From Vombatus ursinus (Eukaryota > Chordata > Mammalia > Diprotodontia > Vombatidae), in NCBI RefSeq assembly GCF_900497805.2, contig NW_020954588.1, positions 5,117,287-5,181,286 on the forward strand: a stretch of DNA of 64,000 nucleotides, written 5' to 3'. Each line of letters begins with the position of its first letter. Position 1 is the first letter of the stretch. The notes beneath the pieces were generated by a model that worked only from the letters and a program-made list of their open reading frames with translations, did not search any database and had not been told where the DNA came from. A program made the position numbers and the translations under genes. Shown here in pieces: positions 20,501 through 30,439 of the stretch.

Positions 20501-20584
20501 AAAAGCTTTCCTCATTTAAACAACAATATCCACCTTTCATTTAGAGAGGGCATGAGATTTTCCAAAGAAAATCTACATTCTCTT

Positions 20585-20748
20585 ATTTAATATTGGCAGT
20601 GGAAAGGGTTCTAGACTTGGAGTCAGGAGCTGTGGTTTCAAATACTGCTTTTGATAGTGATTAGCTATGTGACCCTGGATAAGTCATTTAACATCTGCTT
20701 CCCACAATTTCTGAGGTCTTATCTACTAAATCCTAGCCAGGTGACCAA
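20585..20748 (+). mobile_element. MIR SINE
   Basis: 'ggcagtggaaagggttctag', 'acttggagtcaggagctgtg', 'gctatgtgaccctggataag' and 'catttaacatctgcttccca'. The tail is decayed, so MIR and MIR3 cannot be separated firmly. Confidence 0.78.
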
Positions 20749-21148
20749 TTTGTTGGTTCAGTAAGCTTCTTACACAGAGAAAATCAAAAACCCTTCTGTA
20801 TATTTTACTTCCGAATGGTATATAGTGGATTCACATCTTATGTTGCATTAATTTCTAAAGGTAGCAAGTATGGAAAAAATTCCATACCAACAACCTTGCC
20901 CTTGAAAATTCAATAATTCCCTATGAGGCAGAATACAGTATAATATCTCATAGATGGAAGAAAGCTAGTGTATCTTTGAAAGAATCTGAATTAGTTGTTA
21001 TGAAAATGATTGGATATAAATATTTTTCACTACATACTGTTAAGCTATTGATCAGGACTTCAATGATTAGGATATTTTAAAAAAACACTTATTGAAAGGA
21101 TTTCACAAATAAATGTGATTATATTAGAGGGGGATCAAACTGCCATGT

Positions 21149-21447
21149 TAAATTCCCAACTAAAAGCCCATCATTTACAGGAAACTTCCCAATCCCTCTT
21201 CATTCTAGTGCCTTCCCTTTGTTAATTATTTCTGATTTATCCTGTATATGGTTTGTATATATTTACTACCCCCCAGCACTTAGCACAATGTCTGACACAA
21301 AATGTTTAGTGACTGATTGACATAACGCTTTGCTCTTACTGCTTCCCTGTAAAGCAAGAAGACATAGGAAAGTCAAAGGAAATTCAGGAGGGGCCTTCTA
21401 AATGGTCAATAATTCTAGGAAGGCCAACTTCAGTTGTCCTTCTCATT
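21149..21447 (+). repeat. Local direct duplication, copy A (contains an L2 3' end)
   Basis: Contains L2 3' sequence ('cattctagtgccttcccttt', 'cagcacttagcacaatgtct', 'gtgactgattgacata'). About 120 bp follow beyond the L2 terminus ('gctttgctcttactg', 'ggccttctaaatggtcaata', 'ttctaggaaggccaacttca'). The same L2 and flank recur at 23063-23436. Copy A lacks about 65 bp of L2 that copy B keeps ('tgtctttccaattagattgt'). Confidence 0.85.
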
Positions 21448-21591
21448 AGCTCTATTAATAAAATACACTATGGGTACAGTGGTTGCCTAGAATTATGCTC
21501 AGATTATGAGAAGCATGAAGAACTGAAACCTCCTGAGAAAAGAGCAGATTCATATCTTCTATCTTCCATTAATTCTGCCATATTTAAATTG

Positions 21592-21772
21592 TTATCATTC
21601 TTTGTCTTTTTTCTTCCTCTTGTGTCCCTTTGTGTCCCTTCCCTTCTCTTCTTTTCCTTATATTTCCCTTCTTTTCTCTTCTTTTCCTGTCCCTTCTCTT
21701 CCCTTGTCTTCTTTTCCCTTCACTTCCCTTCTCTTCTCTTCCCCTCTCTTTTCTTTTCCCTTCCTTTCAATT
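21592..21772. repeat. Polypyrimidine tract (TTCCC/TTCTC)n
   Basis: About 180 bp almost purely C and T on the plus strand ('cttcccttctcttctcttcc'). The apparent 60-codon Ser/Phe/Leu frames are translations of the tract. Such strand-asymmetric tracts can form triplex DNA. Confidence 0.93.
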
Positions 21773-21814
21773 TTTTGCTGAACTTAAGTTAAACACATTT
21801 TATGATACACCTTC

Positions 21815-22022
21815 ATCACAATAAAAAATACTGGACTTAAAGTTAGGTGACCCACAGCTGTGTGAGCACAGAAAACAGGGTTTTAAACTCTTTGTACCTC
21901 AGTTTCCTCATTGGGGGAATGGTGTTAATAACACTGAAATCACATGTTTCCTAACATGGTTTTGAGAAAAACATTTTGTTGACTTTCAAACACTCCCAAA
22001 ATGTGAGTCGTCATTATTTGTA
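21815..22022 (+). mobile_element. MIR SINE
   Basis: 'ctggacttaaagttaggtga', 'tttgtacctcagtttcctca', 'atggtgttaataacactgaa', then 'acattttgttgactttcaaa'. The CORE and part of the 3' region are present. The head is weak. Confidence 0.65.
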
Positions 22023-22424
22023 TCACCACACATGCATATACATGGTGGTCATCCCATAAAAATAAAATGCCAATTAGAAAAGAGATGGGCAAGTTATATT
22101 AACAAACTTCAGATCATGGATGTGGCATGTATATATTTTAGCTTGTGAAATAACTAGCAAACATAGTGAAAAACTAGAGAAAATACCAGCAGCAACAAAA
22201 CCAGAATAACAATAATAATAACAATAAGACATTTTCAGTGAGCCTAGAGATGAGATGACACCCTAACACTTTATTTCAACTGTAGAAAGTCAATATCTGC
22301 CTAAGTCAATGTCCAAATGTCTGCCTAACATCAAACATTAAAGAATAATTGTTGGATAGTGAGCGGTCCTCATATTATTTCTATCTGAGCTCTGTTAAAT
22401 ATGAGAATAAGAACAATATAATCA

Positions 22425-22677
22425 GAGCTGCCATGGATGCAGCTCTAAAGTACTCTGCAAAGTACTTTACATGCATTAATTCTTTTGGTCTTCACAGCAA
22501 GCCTGTGAGCTGAGTGCAATTATTATTACCATTTTACAGACAAGTCTCAGAGTGGTGTAGTTGTGTTACACCCACGGACACCTGGTAACAAGCATCCCAA
22601 GTGAGATTTGAGCCCAGGTTTTCCTGACTTTACAATGAGCAGTCAATCATCTACACCATGGCGACCTCTTGCATTAG
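22425..22677 (-). mobile_element. MIR SINE
   Basis: 'ctctgcaaagtactttacat', 'cttcacagcaagcctgtgag', 'attattattaccattttaca', 'gatttgagcccaggttttcc' and the head complement 'atctacaccatggcgacctc' follow antisense MIR order. Confidence 0.85.
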
Positions 22678-22679
22678 CC

Positions 22680-23060
22680 TGCATCTGCCCAAATTAAGGG
22701 AAGGAAGTGCCTCAGGCATCCACTTCAATACTAAGGTTCAATCTTTGGGAAAGATCCAAAAGCAAAATTGAATGAAATTTCTTCCTTCTAAGCATACACA
22801 CAGGTATGCCCATAACATGCACATAAAAGATTGCAGTATTTCTGTGAGGTGTCTTTCATCATTACCTGACAGTTCCCAAGGATACTGGTAGAATTCTACT
22901 TTGGTTTTGCAAGCATAGTAACTTCTCAGCTCAGGAAGAGCAGAAGAAATCATTATAACCAAAAATACCTCTGGTAGGGACGACACATGAGTACATATCA
23001 CCTCTCCCCAAAAGTAAAGGTCAGGGGCATTTCGAGCCAGCTAATTATTAATTAATTAAA
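22680..23060. other. No recognised feature
   Basis: Mixed sequence between a MIR and the second duplication copy. An 87-codon minus-strand frame (22738-23001) shows no recognisable motif. Confidence 0.45.
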
Positions 23061-23062
23061 TT

Positions 23063-23436
23063 ATTATATTCCATCTAAAAGCCTACTTCCCAATCCCCCT
23101 TCATTCTAGTGCCTTCCCTTTGTTAATTAGTTCCCATTTATCCTATAAATAGTTTGTATATATTTGTTTGCCTGTTGTCTTTCCAATTAGATTGTAGGTT
23201 CCTTGAGAGCAGGGGCTATCTTGCCTTTTTTTTTTCCTACCTCCCAGCATTTAGCACAATGTCTGGCACATTGTAAGCACTTTAAAATGTTTGGTGACTG
23301 ACTGACATAAAGCTTTGCTCTTAAGGATTCACTGTAAAGCAAGAAAAGACATAGGAAAACCAAAGGAAATTCAAGAGGGGCCTTCTAAATGGCCAATAAT
23401 TCTAGGAAGGCCAACTTAGTTGTCCCTCTCAAATGA
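23063..23436 (+). repeat. Local direct duplication, copy B (contains an L2 3' end)
   Basis: Full L2 3' end ('cattctagtgccttcccttt', 'gattgtaggttccttgagag', 'cagcatttagcacaatgtct', 'ggtgactgactgacata') followed by the same extra flank as copy A ('gctttgctcttaagg', 'ggccttctaaatggccaata', 'ttctaggaaggccaactta'). In the roughly 125-bp flank I see about ten substitutions and two small indels relative to copy A. Confidence 0.88.
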
Positions 23437-23972
23437 GTAAAGAAAAGAACATGCCCACCCCACCCCCTTACCTCCTTGCTTCGGGGAATTCCTAAGCTAT
23501 CGTGAACTCAAACCAAACAGACCCATTTGAACACTGGGCTCTTCTATTTTTAAACATGGGAAATGACAAAAATCAGACAGATGGCCTTGCTGAAACACTC
23601 ATAATACAGAACACAAGTGTTTATGTGCTACACAGTAGGAAGAGCTTCTTTCTCATTCTGTGTTCAAATTATTCATCTTTTACCTTTTTCAAGCATTTTA
23701 ATATGCAGTCACACAGATGAAAATAACACTGGGAAAAATGCTGCTCAGAACTGCAAGGTTTGTATGAATTGATACATGCCTTTTCATTCATTTATCATGC
23801 TCGCACCCCCTGAAACTGCTTTGTAAAAATGTTTTGTTTGTTTGTTTTGGTCCAGACCTGTGATTTCATCTTTACAGGGAACTCCTAGTATGGAAAAATC
23901 CTTTTACTCATACAGATTAGTAGTTCCTCTACAATTTACAATTTTACAGAATTGCATGGGTATACTGATATG

Positions 23973-24232
23973 GGGCACTAGGTGGCACCATAGAGCACAG
24001 AGTACAGGACCTGAAGTCAAGAAGACTCATTTTGCTGAGTTCAAATCTGGTCTCAGATACTTACTAGCTATGTGACCTTGGGCAAGTCACTCAATCCTGT
24101 TTGCCTCAATTTCTTCATCTGTAAAATGACCTGAAGCATGAAATGGCAAACCACTCCAGTATCTTCACCAAGAAAACACCAAATGGGGTTTTGGATAGTC
24201 AGCCATGACTGAAAAACAACTGAACGACATGT
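23973..24232 (+). mobile_element. Mar1-type marsupial SINE, full length
   Basis: 'ggggcactaggtggcaccat', 'aggacctgaagtcaagaaga', 'gctatgtgaccttgggcaag', 'atggcaaaccactccagtat', 'caagaaaacaccaaatgggg' and 'gactgaaaaacaactgaacg'. All Mar1 parts are present. Confidence 0.95.
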
Positions 24233-24244
24233 GTGCATGTTAAA

Positions 24245-24357
24245 TGATTTGACCTCTGTCTCACAGCTACTATCTGTCAGAAGTTGGCCGTGAACTGAAG
24301 CCTCCCTGAGTCCAAGGCCAACTTTCTACTCATTAAACCAGACTGGCTCTCTTAGGG
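24245..24357 (-). mobile_element. MIR SINE fragment
   Basis: 'gtctcacagctactatctgt', 'gtgaactgaagcctccctga' and 'ccaaggccaactttctactc' resemble the antisense MIR CORE and head. 'tttacagaattgc' just left of the Mar1 at 23973 may be the other half of the same MIR, but this is weak. Confidence 0.5.
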
Positions 24358-24359
24358 TA

Positions 24360-25400
24360 CCACCTATTTAGTCTTAAATTGTTTTCATAGAACACAAGAT
24401 TTGATGCTCTAAGGAGATTACAGGTGCCCGTGTCCATAAATCTAAAAGGAGAATTTAATCATCACACCTCTGAATCAATGCTAACCCCTAGGTTTAATCC
24501 TCTCTCTCAGAGGAACAATCCATGCTGTCTTCCCAATTAGGGAACAAATTTTTAAAAGGCTTTTTCCTCAACTCTCTTCTCCCAAGGAACCCTTTTTGCA
24601 GCTTTTCTTCTCTGAAATCTCCCCCAAATTTGGCAGGCATATTAATTAAAGACAGCAAAGGTAAACATTTATGGAATGCACAATTAATGCATCACATATG
24701 ATTTCCTTCATGCTCAGCATACCATAGAACAAATTCTCAGCAATGTGGCCTGGGCAGAAAGAGCCTCTTACTAAATCATGGCCATAAGTGCTTGGTACCA
24801 GAGGCAGTGACATGTGATCTATCAACTGGGAAATCCAACTTATAGTCAAAGAAAAGGTATATATATATTTCTTTATGGATCCCAGCAAAGTGCTCAGAGG
24901 TGGAGAAATAGGAAAAGCAGGTGATTACTTTTGCCCGGGGTCCCCCAAGTCCGTAAAGTTTGTTTGTAGTGAATTTGTGCACCATATATGCAATGCACGT
25001 GAGTGACTCCCTCTGCAATTTCCAGGTCAGAGATCATGATTTGATTTATCCTAGTTAAATCTGAGTCCAACTCTAATTACTGTGAAAAGTGCAAAGTGAA
25101 TCCAGATCCTGGAGTTCAGGTCTCCCAAAAGAAAACAAACTGGTTCTAAATAATTTGCTCAAGGCTGTTTCAAATCAGAACACTTGAATGCTAGCCCTGA
25201 GTATAGAATAATGCCTTCTCCTTTGTTATTTTGTGCTTGGACCAAATGCTTTAATCTACTTAGAAAGAAAAGTACAGTATCCATGACAAAGAGGAAGTTC
25301 AAGCAGGACAGATGAAGGATTTGGGAGAAACAGGTCAATCTATTCACTGGGTGGTGTTTTCTCTGCAGAAAAAAAAAAAGGCTGTTCCATTGACATGGAG
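24360..25400. other. Repeat-poor stretch
   Basis: No repeats recognised except a poly-A run near 25370. Short overlapping minus-strand frames (24646-25018 and 25159-25470) look like chance. There is no exon I would call. Confidence 0.45.
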
Positions 25401-25409
25401 CTGAGCTCC

Positions 25410-25552
25410 CACTGTAACACAGGAGGAAGATGAGGCCCAGAAAAGAGTGAAGTAACTTGTCCAAGGGCACACAGATAGTAAATGACAGTGTCAGGATTTG
25501 AAACCTGTTTGCTGGACTGCCCCCCTAACTATACTTTGCTTGCCTCCGTGTT
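25410..25552 (-). mobile_element. MIR/MIR3 SINE
   Basis: 'gaggaagatgaggcccagaa', 'gtaacttgtccaagggcaca', 'cagatagtaaatgacagtgt', 'caggatttgaaacctgtttg'. The CORE and head complement are clear. The 3' tail is lost, so the subfamily is open. Confidence 0.8.
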
Positions 25553-25599
25553 TCTTTGCCCTAGATCCTCCCTTTGACCTATTTATGCTAAAAATGAAA

Positions 25600-25772
25600 A
25601 TCAGTCAAGAAGCATTTAGTAAGTACCTACTATATGCCACTAGAGGCACTGTGCTAGTCAGTGGGGATATAGAGACAAAATGATCATCCCTGCCCTCACT
25701 GAGCTTACATTCTATTTGGGGAGACATTATGGATATGGAAAAGGACACGTAACATAAATAAGGTGATTGTCA
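25600..25772 (-). mobile_element. L2 LINE 3' end
   Basis: 'aatcagtcaagaagcattta', 'gtaagtacctactatatgcc', 'cactgtgctagtcagtgggg', 'atccctgccctcactgagct' and 'tacattctatttggggagac' form the antisense L2 3' terminus. Confidence 0.9.
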
Positions 25773-26009
25773 TAGAGTCATAATTTCTGGCTCACAACCC
25801 CAAATTACAGGTGTTGCAGTTTTGCTATGATTGTCTGGAAGGATTTAAAGAGGAGGCTAGCCATGGGGTGTTGTAGAATCAGAGGGACCAAGGCAGAACA
25901 GAGAGAAAAGCAGCCACTAGCTTGAATTATCATTGCTATGGTTTTCCTGAAAAGAACCCTGGCACCCACTTGTGTTTCAGCCCAGCCTATATCATTTCTA
26001 CCATGACTA

Positions 26010-26267
26010 CCACCACTGCTGCTACTACTACTACTAGCTAACATTTAAAGAGTTTACAAAGCATTTGGCATACCTGATTCTCACTGGATCCTCACAACAA
26101 TCCTGTGAGGGAGGTACAATCGCCATCCTCGCTCTACAGCTGAGGAAACTGAGGCTGATGATTGATTAAGTGACTTAACCAGGGTCACATGGCTAGTAAA
26201 TGTCTGAGGCAGGATTTGAACTCAGGTCTTACTGATTTCTACTATGCCACTCATCTGCTTCTACATC
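26010..26267 (-). mobile_element. MIR SINE, near full length
   Basis: Starts from a short GCT/ACT tract, then 'tagctaacatttaaagagtt', 'tggatcctcacaacaatcct', 'acagctgaggaaactgaggc', 'agggtcacatggctagtaaa', 'gatttgaactcaggtcttac' and 'tatgccactcatctgcttct'. Confidence 0.92.
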
Positions 26268-26392
26268 TAACTGATTGATCCTGGGTAAGAGACCTCCATT
26301 CTCCACGTCTCAGTCTCCTTACCTCCAGATGGACTAGACAACGTTATCCAAGGGCTCTTCCATCTCTAAACTTCACTTCTCTCTGATTCTTT
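26268..26392 (+). mobile_element. MIR3 SINE 3' fragment
   Basis: 'tgatcctgggtaagagacct', 'cgtctcagtctccttacctc', 'agatggactagacaacgtta' and 'gggctcttccatctctaaac' match the MIR3 CORE and tail. It abuts the preceding antisense MIR. Confidence 0.78.
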
Positions 26393-26399
26393 TTAGAGA

Positions 26400-26995
26400 C
26401 CCTTATATTTGGAGAGGGGAGGTTACATGATGTCTGCACCATGTCCAATAGGACTCTAGGACTATCAGTCGTATTGACCTACCATTAACTTGGCATTATT
26501 GCCCACTTAGTTCAAATTTATTTTTTCTGGTAAACAAGACAAATTATTTCCATGTAGAACATATGTTCTCAGACATTTTGTAGCTGACCCAAGCAGCTGA
26601 ACTACATGAGAGTTCTTTGGAAAGGAAGAGAAAGGCAGCGAGATTTTATACAAATAAGACATAGTCCACACTCAGAAAAACAGTCCTAGTAACTCCCTCT
26701 GGTAGCATTGGTGATGACCTAAGGTATTATTCACTGAAAGATCCCAGCCAAGCACTCCCAGATCAACTGGATTCTGGCTTACCCATCATCCAGGACATTC
26801 AGAGTAAGTGAGAGGTTTTCCTTTTCCTGGGATTCTATTGCCAAGGGACAAGTTTTTTCATCTCTTAACTGAGCTGCAGGTGTTTTCAGATCACCCCTCC
26901 TCCTTACACTTACTCTCTCTTTTCTTTCTCTCTCCTCTATCAACATGTTGTTTCTATAACACTGATCCAACTTATCATGCTGTATCCCCACCCTT
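26400..26995. other. No recognised feature
   Basis: Apart from a short pyrimidine-rich run near 26890-26940, no repeat or gene is recognised. Confidence 0.45.
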
Positions 26996-26999
26996 TGTC

Positions 27000-27267
27000 A
27001 TTTATCCAAATTCCATACATCCTTCAAAGCTTATGCAATTGGGACTCAAGAACTGGCTGGTGCATCTTGGGATGTGAGTTCACAAGGACAAGCATTCTCT
27101 TATAATCCCTTTTAATCTCTCTTTTGAAGACACCTCCAGGAAGCTCCTACAACCTCCACAGGTCGCTTCTTTCTCTGAACCATCATTTTACTTATTAACA
27201 ATACTACTTGGAGCATAATGACCAGCACATAACAATAGCTTAATAAATACTTGTTGCCTGACTACCC
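27000..27267 (+). mobile_element. L2 LINE 3' end
   Basis: 'tacatccttcaaagcttatg', 'gacacctccaggaagctcct', 'gaccagcacataacaatagc' and 'ttaataaatacttgttgcct' follow sense L2 order. The middle (27040-27110) is diverged. Confidence 0.75.
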
Positions 27268-27344
27268 AGTTTAGTCTGGAAGGGTTCTCCATTTCAGGGC
27301 CACTAGTTTCATCTCTCCAACTTAATAGCTCCCCCTCTGAATTT

Positions 27345-27587
27345 CATTGCTATTGTCAAGTCATTTCCATTGTGTCCAACTCTTCATGACTCCATTTGGG
27401 TTTTCTTGGCAAAGGAATGAGAATGGTTTTCCATTTCCTTCTTCAGCCCATTTTACAGATGAAGAACCAAGGCAAACAGGGGTAAGTGACTTGCCCAGGG
27501 TCACACAATTAGTCAGTATCTGATGCCAGATCTGAACTCAGGCAGAGGAGTTTTCCTGATTCCAAGCCCAGCCTGCTCCCACTGAAG
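27345..27587 (-). mobile_element. Mar1-type marsupial SINE, full length
   Basis: 'tccattgtgtccaactcttc', 'ctccatttgggttttcttgg', 'ttccatttccttcttcagcc', 'gtaagtgacttgcccagggt', 'cacacaattagtcagtatct' and 'gttttcctgattccaagccc'. Antisense, with a decayed head complement at the right end. Confidence 0.93.
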
Positions 27588-27720
27588 GAGTTCTCTAATT
27601 TCCAAAATTTCCTAGGACTTTCTAATGTGTTCCTGACATTTTATCATGCACAAAATTGTGATGAGTGTTACATTCATTTGGGAATAAATCTTTTTGTTCC
27701 ATGAGGGGGCAGATGGGAGG

Positions 27721-27844
27721 GGCATCCATCATCACCATCATCATCATCATCATCATCACTATCATCATCAACATCATCATCAACATCATCACCATCATCA
27801 TCATCATCAATATCATCATCATCATCAACATCATCATCATCACC

Positions 27845-27876
<32 letters not shown>

Positions 27877-27979
27877 CACCATCACCATCATCATCATCAC
27901 CGTCACCATCATCATCATCATCATCATCACCATCATCACCATCATCATCATCACCATCACCATCATCATCATCATCACT
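27721..27979. repeat. (CAT)n microsatellite, about 260 bp
   Basis: Uninterrupted trinucleotide phase of CAT with CAC and CAA variants. It yields poly-His, poly-Ile and poly-Met frames on the two strands that are artefacts of the repeat. The interruptions (accatc, aacatc, cgtcacc) suggest it is old enough to have accumulated changes. Confidence 0.97.
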
Positions 27980-28029
27980 GTTTTGGCTTCTTCACGGTTT
28001 CTGCTATAATACCATATGGACACAATGGA

Positions 28030-28187
28030 AACAATGGACTTGGAGTAAGGTGATAATTAGCTCTACTGCTTATTAAATGTGTGATTTTGGATGACTCCTT
28101 TACCCCTTCACTCTTCAGATTTTTAAAATGAAGAGGCTGAATTAAATGATCTGGGAGGTCCCTTCCAGTTCTAAATCATATAGTACT
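28030..28187 (+). mobile_element. MIR3 SINE
   Basis: 'atggacttggagtaaggtga', 'tgtgattttggatgactcct', 'aaaatgaagaggctgaatta', 'aatgatctgggaggtccctt' and 'ccagttctaaatcatata'. The MIR3 tail is well preserved. Confidence 0.9.
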
Positions 28188-28529
28188 AAAGGATTGATGG
28201 AGTGAATATAAAGAGCAAAGGAAATGCTACAATGAGTCTATCAACACACAACCTACCTGTAGTGGTTCCACCCAAATTCCCAAGATCCAAACCCTTAGGA
28301 TTCAGCAATGGCTTGAGGTTAAGATGACCCTTATGAAAATTTATTTTGCTCTGGCCAAATCGAAATTAGTTTCCAGCTTTTAAAGTTCTCAAAGCAAAAT
28401 TCTACTGAAATAAAATGTTTTAACAAGTTGATTATATTCTCATTTGTCTCACATTAAAACACATCCTATTGATATTAGGGATAGAAATTAGATGTGTGGT
28501 TTCATTGATAGGAGCTTGATTCAATGACA

Positions 28530-28627
28530 AGACAAGGTCCCAGAGCCAGAATGTCTCAAGAGCTGGGACTTGAACCCTGAGGTCTTCCTGTCTCAATAGC
28601 CACCACTTTATCCACCATTTTATGCAA
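28530..28627 (-). mobile_element. Possible MIR SINE fragment
   Basis: 'gctgggacttgaaccctgag', 'gtcttcctgtctcaatagcc' and 'accactttatccaccatttt' resemble the antisense MIR head. No CORE or tail is visible. Confidence 0.5.
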
Positions 28628-28849
28628 TCCTGACTCTCATATTTTGCTTATTCTACCTACGTCAGATGAGAAATAAATTAACAAAAGGACTGCTATGAGA
28701 TGTTTCCAGAACTAGGGACATAGACATTCTGTTTATTCTTTTTTTAATCCAACATTACCACCTCATTTCCAATCTTTCTTGTCTGGCACTATCCTCCTCT
28801 GGCCAGCTGAAACCTCAGGCTATCTCTAGGCAGAGTATATAACATGTTC

Positions 28850-29520
28850 TGTTTTTGGTGCCACATTTTGGAAAGGACATTGAGAAGGCAGAGAGCATCC
28901 AGAAGGGCACAGCCAAGATGGTGAAGGGGATCAAGACCATAGCATTTGAAGGACAGCTGAAGGAAAAGCAGATGCTCAGCATGAATAAAAGGTAAGATTT
29001 CTAGAATGCCAACCAGGTGCCAGGCCCTGCGCTAAGTGCTTAACAAATATCATGCCACTTGATCATCACAACAACCCTGAGAGGTAGGTGCTGTTACTAT
29101 CCCTATTTTGTACCTGAGGCAAAGAGATGCCTAGCATCCCACGGCTGGTGAATGTCTGAGGTGTGATTCACACTCAGACCTTCCCGACTCCAAGCCTGGC
29201 GGCTCTAGTCACTGCTCCACATATGGTAGCCCTATTGACTCAAGCATTTCCAAGCCTATCAGAAGTAAGATGGATTAACCTTGTTATGTTTGGCCTCAAC
29301 TGACAAGGCAAAGAGCAACGAGTTAAAGTTACAAAGAGGAAAATCTAGACTTATGGCAGGAAATCTTCCTAGCCATCCAAAAAAGAAATTGGAAACCTTT
29401 TGAAGTACTTAAATTACCCTTCACTGGAGATCTCAAAGCAAAGGTTGGGTTGACCATTTCCTGGATATGTTATATGGGTGATTCTTGTTTGGGTATGTTT
29501 TGGACTACTTATATAGCAAA
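28850..29520 (+). mobile_element. L3 (CR1-clade LINE) 3' fragment split by a MIR
   Basis: Left part: 'ggtgccacattttggaaagg', 'acattgagaaggcagagagc', 'aagatggtgaaggggatcaa', 'gacagctgaaggaaaagcag'. After a MIR it resumes with 'agtaagatggattaaccttg', 'cttcactggagatctcaaag', 'caaaggttgggttgaccatt' and 'gggtatgttttggactactt'. The order matches L3. The joined middle is short of some consensus sequence. Confidence 0.82.
28994..29231 (-). mobile_element. MIR SINE inserted in L3
   Basis: 'ccaaccaggtgccaggccct', 'gcgctaagtgcttaacaaat', 'tgatcatcacaacaaccctg', 'agaggtaggtgctgttacta', 'acggctggtgaatgtctgag' and 'gctctagtcactgctccaca'. Antisense and almost complete. Confidence 0.9.
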
Positions 29521-29639
29521 CGGACTACTCTTTTCTCTTTCCCTTTAGACTATATGAGTACCTCATACAGACACCAATACATTCTGACTTTACGTTTAAA
29601 CAAGCTTGGAGAAACCCTAAATATGACACTCTGAAAATT

Positions 29640-29837
29640 ACAGTGTGGTAAAGTAGAGCAATGATCTCAGAGTCAGAAGACCTGGCTCCTAGCCCCAGCC
29701 CTGCCACTAAATCCCTGTGTGACAATGAGCAAGCCACTGAAATGCTCCCAGCCTCAACCTCCTCATGTATAAAATGAGGAGTTTGACCTAGGTGACCTCG
29801 AGAGTCTTTGGAAATTCTGACATTCTATGATTGGAGG
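29640..29837 (+). mobile_element. MIR3 SINE, full length
   Basis: 'cagtgtggtaaagtagagca', 'agagtcagaagacctggctc', 'cctgccactaaatccctgtg', 'aacctcctcatgtataaaat', 'gaggagtttgacctaggtga' and the terminal 'gacattctatgattgg'. It is the most complete MIR3 in the window. Confidence 0.93.
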
Positions 29838-29914
29838 TTTTAACTAACCAAGAGGGAAGAGGAATAGGAGAAGATGATAAAGACAGGAAATACCAGGATG
29901 GGATGGGATAAAGT

Positions 29915-30124
29915 GGCTGTTTTTCAGTTGTGTATGACTTGTCATGACCCCCTGTGGGGTTTTCTTAGGAGAGATATTGGAGTAGTTGACCAGTTCCTTC
30001 TCGAGCTCATTTTACAGATGACAAAACTGAGGCAAATAGGGTTAAATGACTTACCCAGGGTCACATAGCTAGTGTCTTCCTGACACCAGGTCTAGCATTC
30101 TATCCACTGTGCCATCTAGCTGTC
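29915..30124 (-). mobile_element. Mar1-type marsupial SINE with internal deletion
   Basis: 'tttcagttgtgtatgacttg', 'cccctgtggggttttcttag', 'agctcattttacagatgaca', 'gacttacccagggtcacata' and 'tatccactgtgccatctagc'. About 30 bp of the CORE-head junction are missing compared with the other copies. Confidence 0.9.
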
Positions 30125-30237
30125 ATAAGATAAAGAAGGGCCCCCAAAAGACAAGTAACTACAAAGATAAAAGGGAAATACTGATAATATCAATGGCATT
30201 ATGCTGAGAAGGTATGTATGATATACTTTGTTGCTAT

Positions 30238-30345
30238 AGATACTACATATATATGTATGTATGTGTGTATACATATACATATACACATATAGTTCATATA
30301 TGTATAGATACATATATATAGATATATACATGCACATAAATATGT
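30238..30345. repeat. (TA)n / (TGTA)n rich tract
   Basis: Mixed 'tatgtatgtatgtgtgta', 'catatacatatacacata' and 'gatacatatatatagata'. Low-complexity sequence continues loosely to about 30430. Confidence 0.85.
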
Positions 30346-30439
30346 CAATGTATACCTGAAATATGTACTATATATAATGCAAGTATGTAATCAATGTATT
30401 TACATATATACATGCATATATAATAGTAAATGCAATATT

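Noticed and set aside
27622-28053. Poly-His, poly-Ile and poly-Met open frames
   Set aside because: They are the three readings of the (CAT)n microsatellite. Length in frame comes from the triplet period, not from selection.
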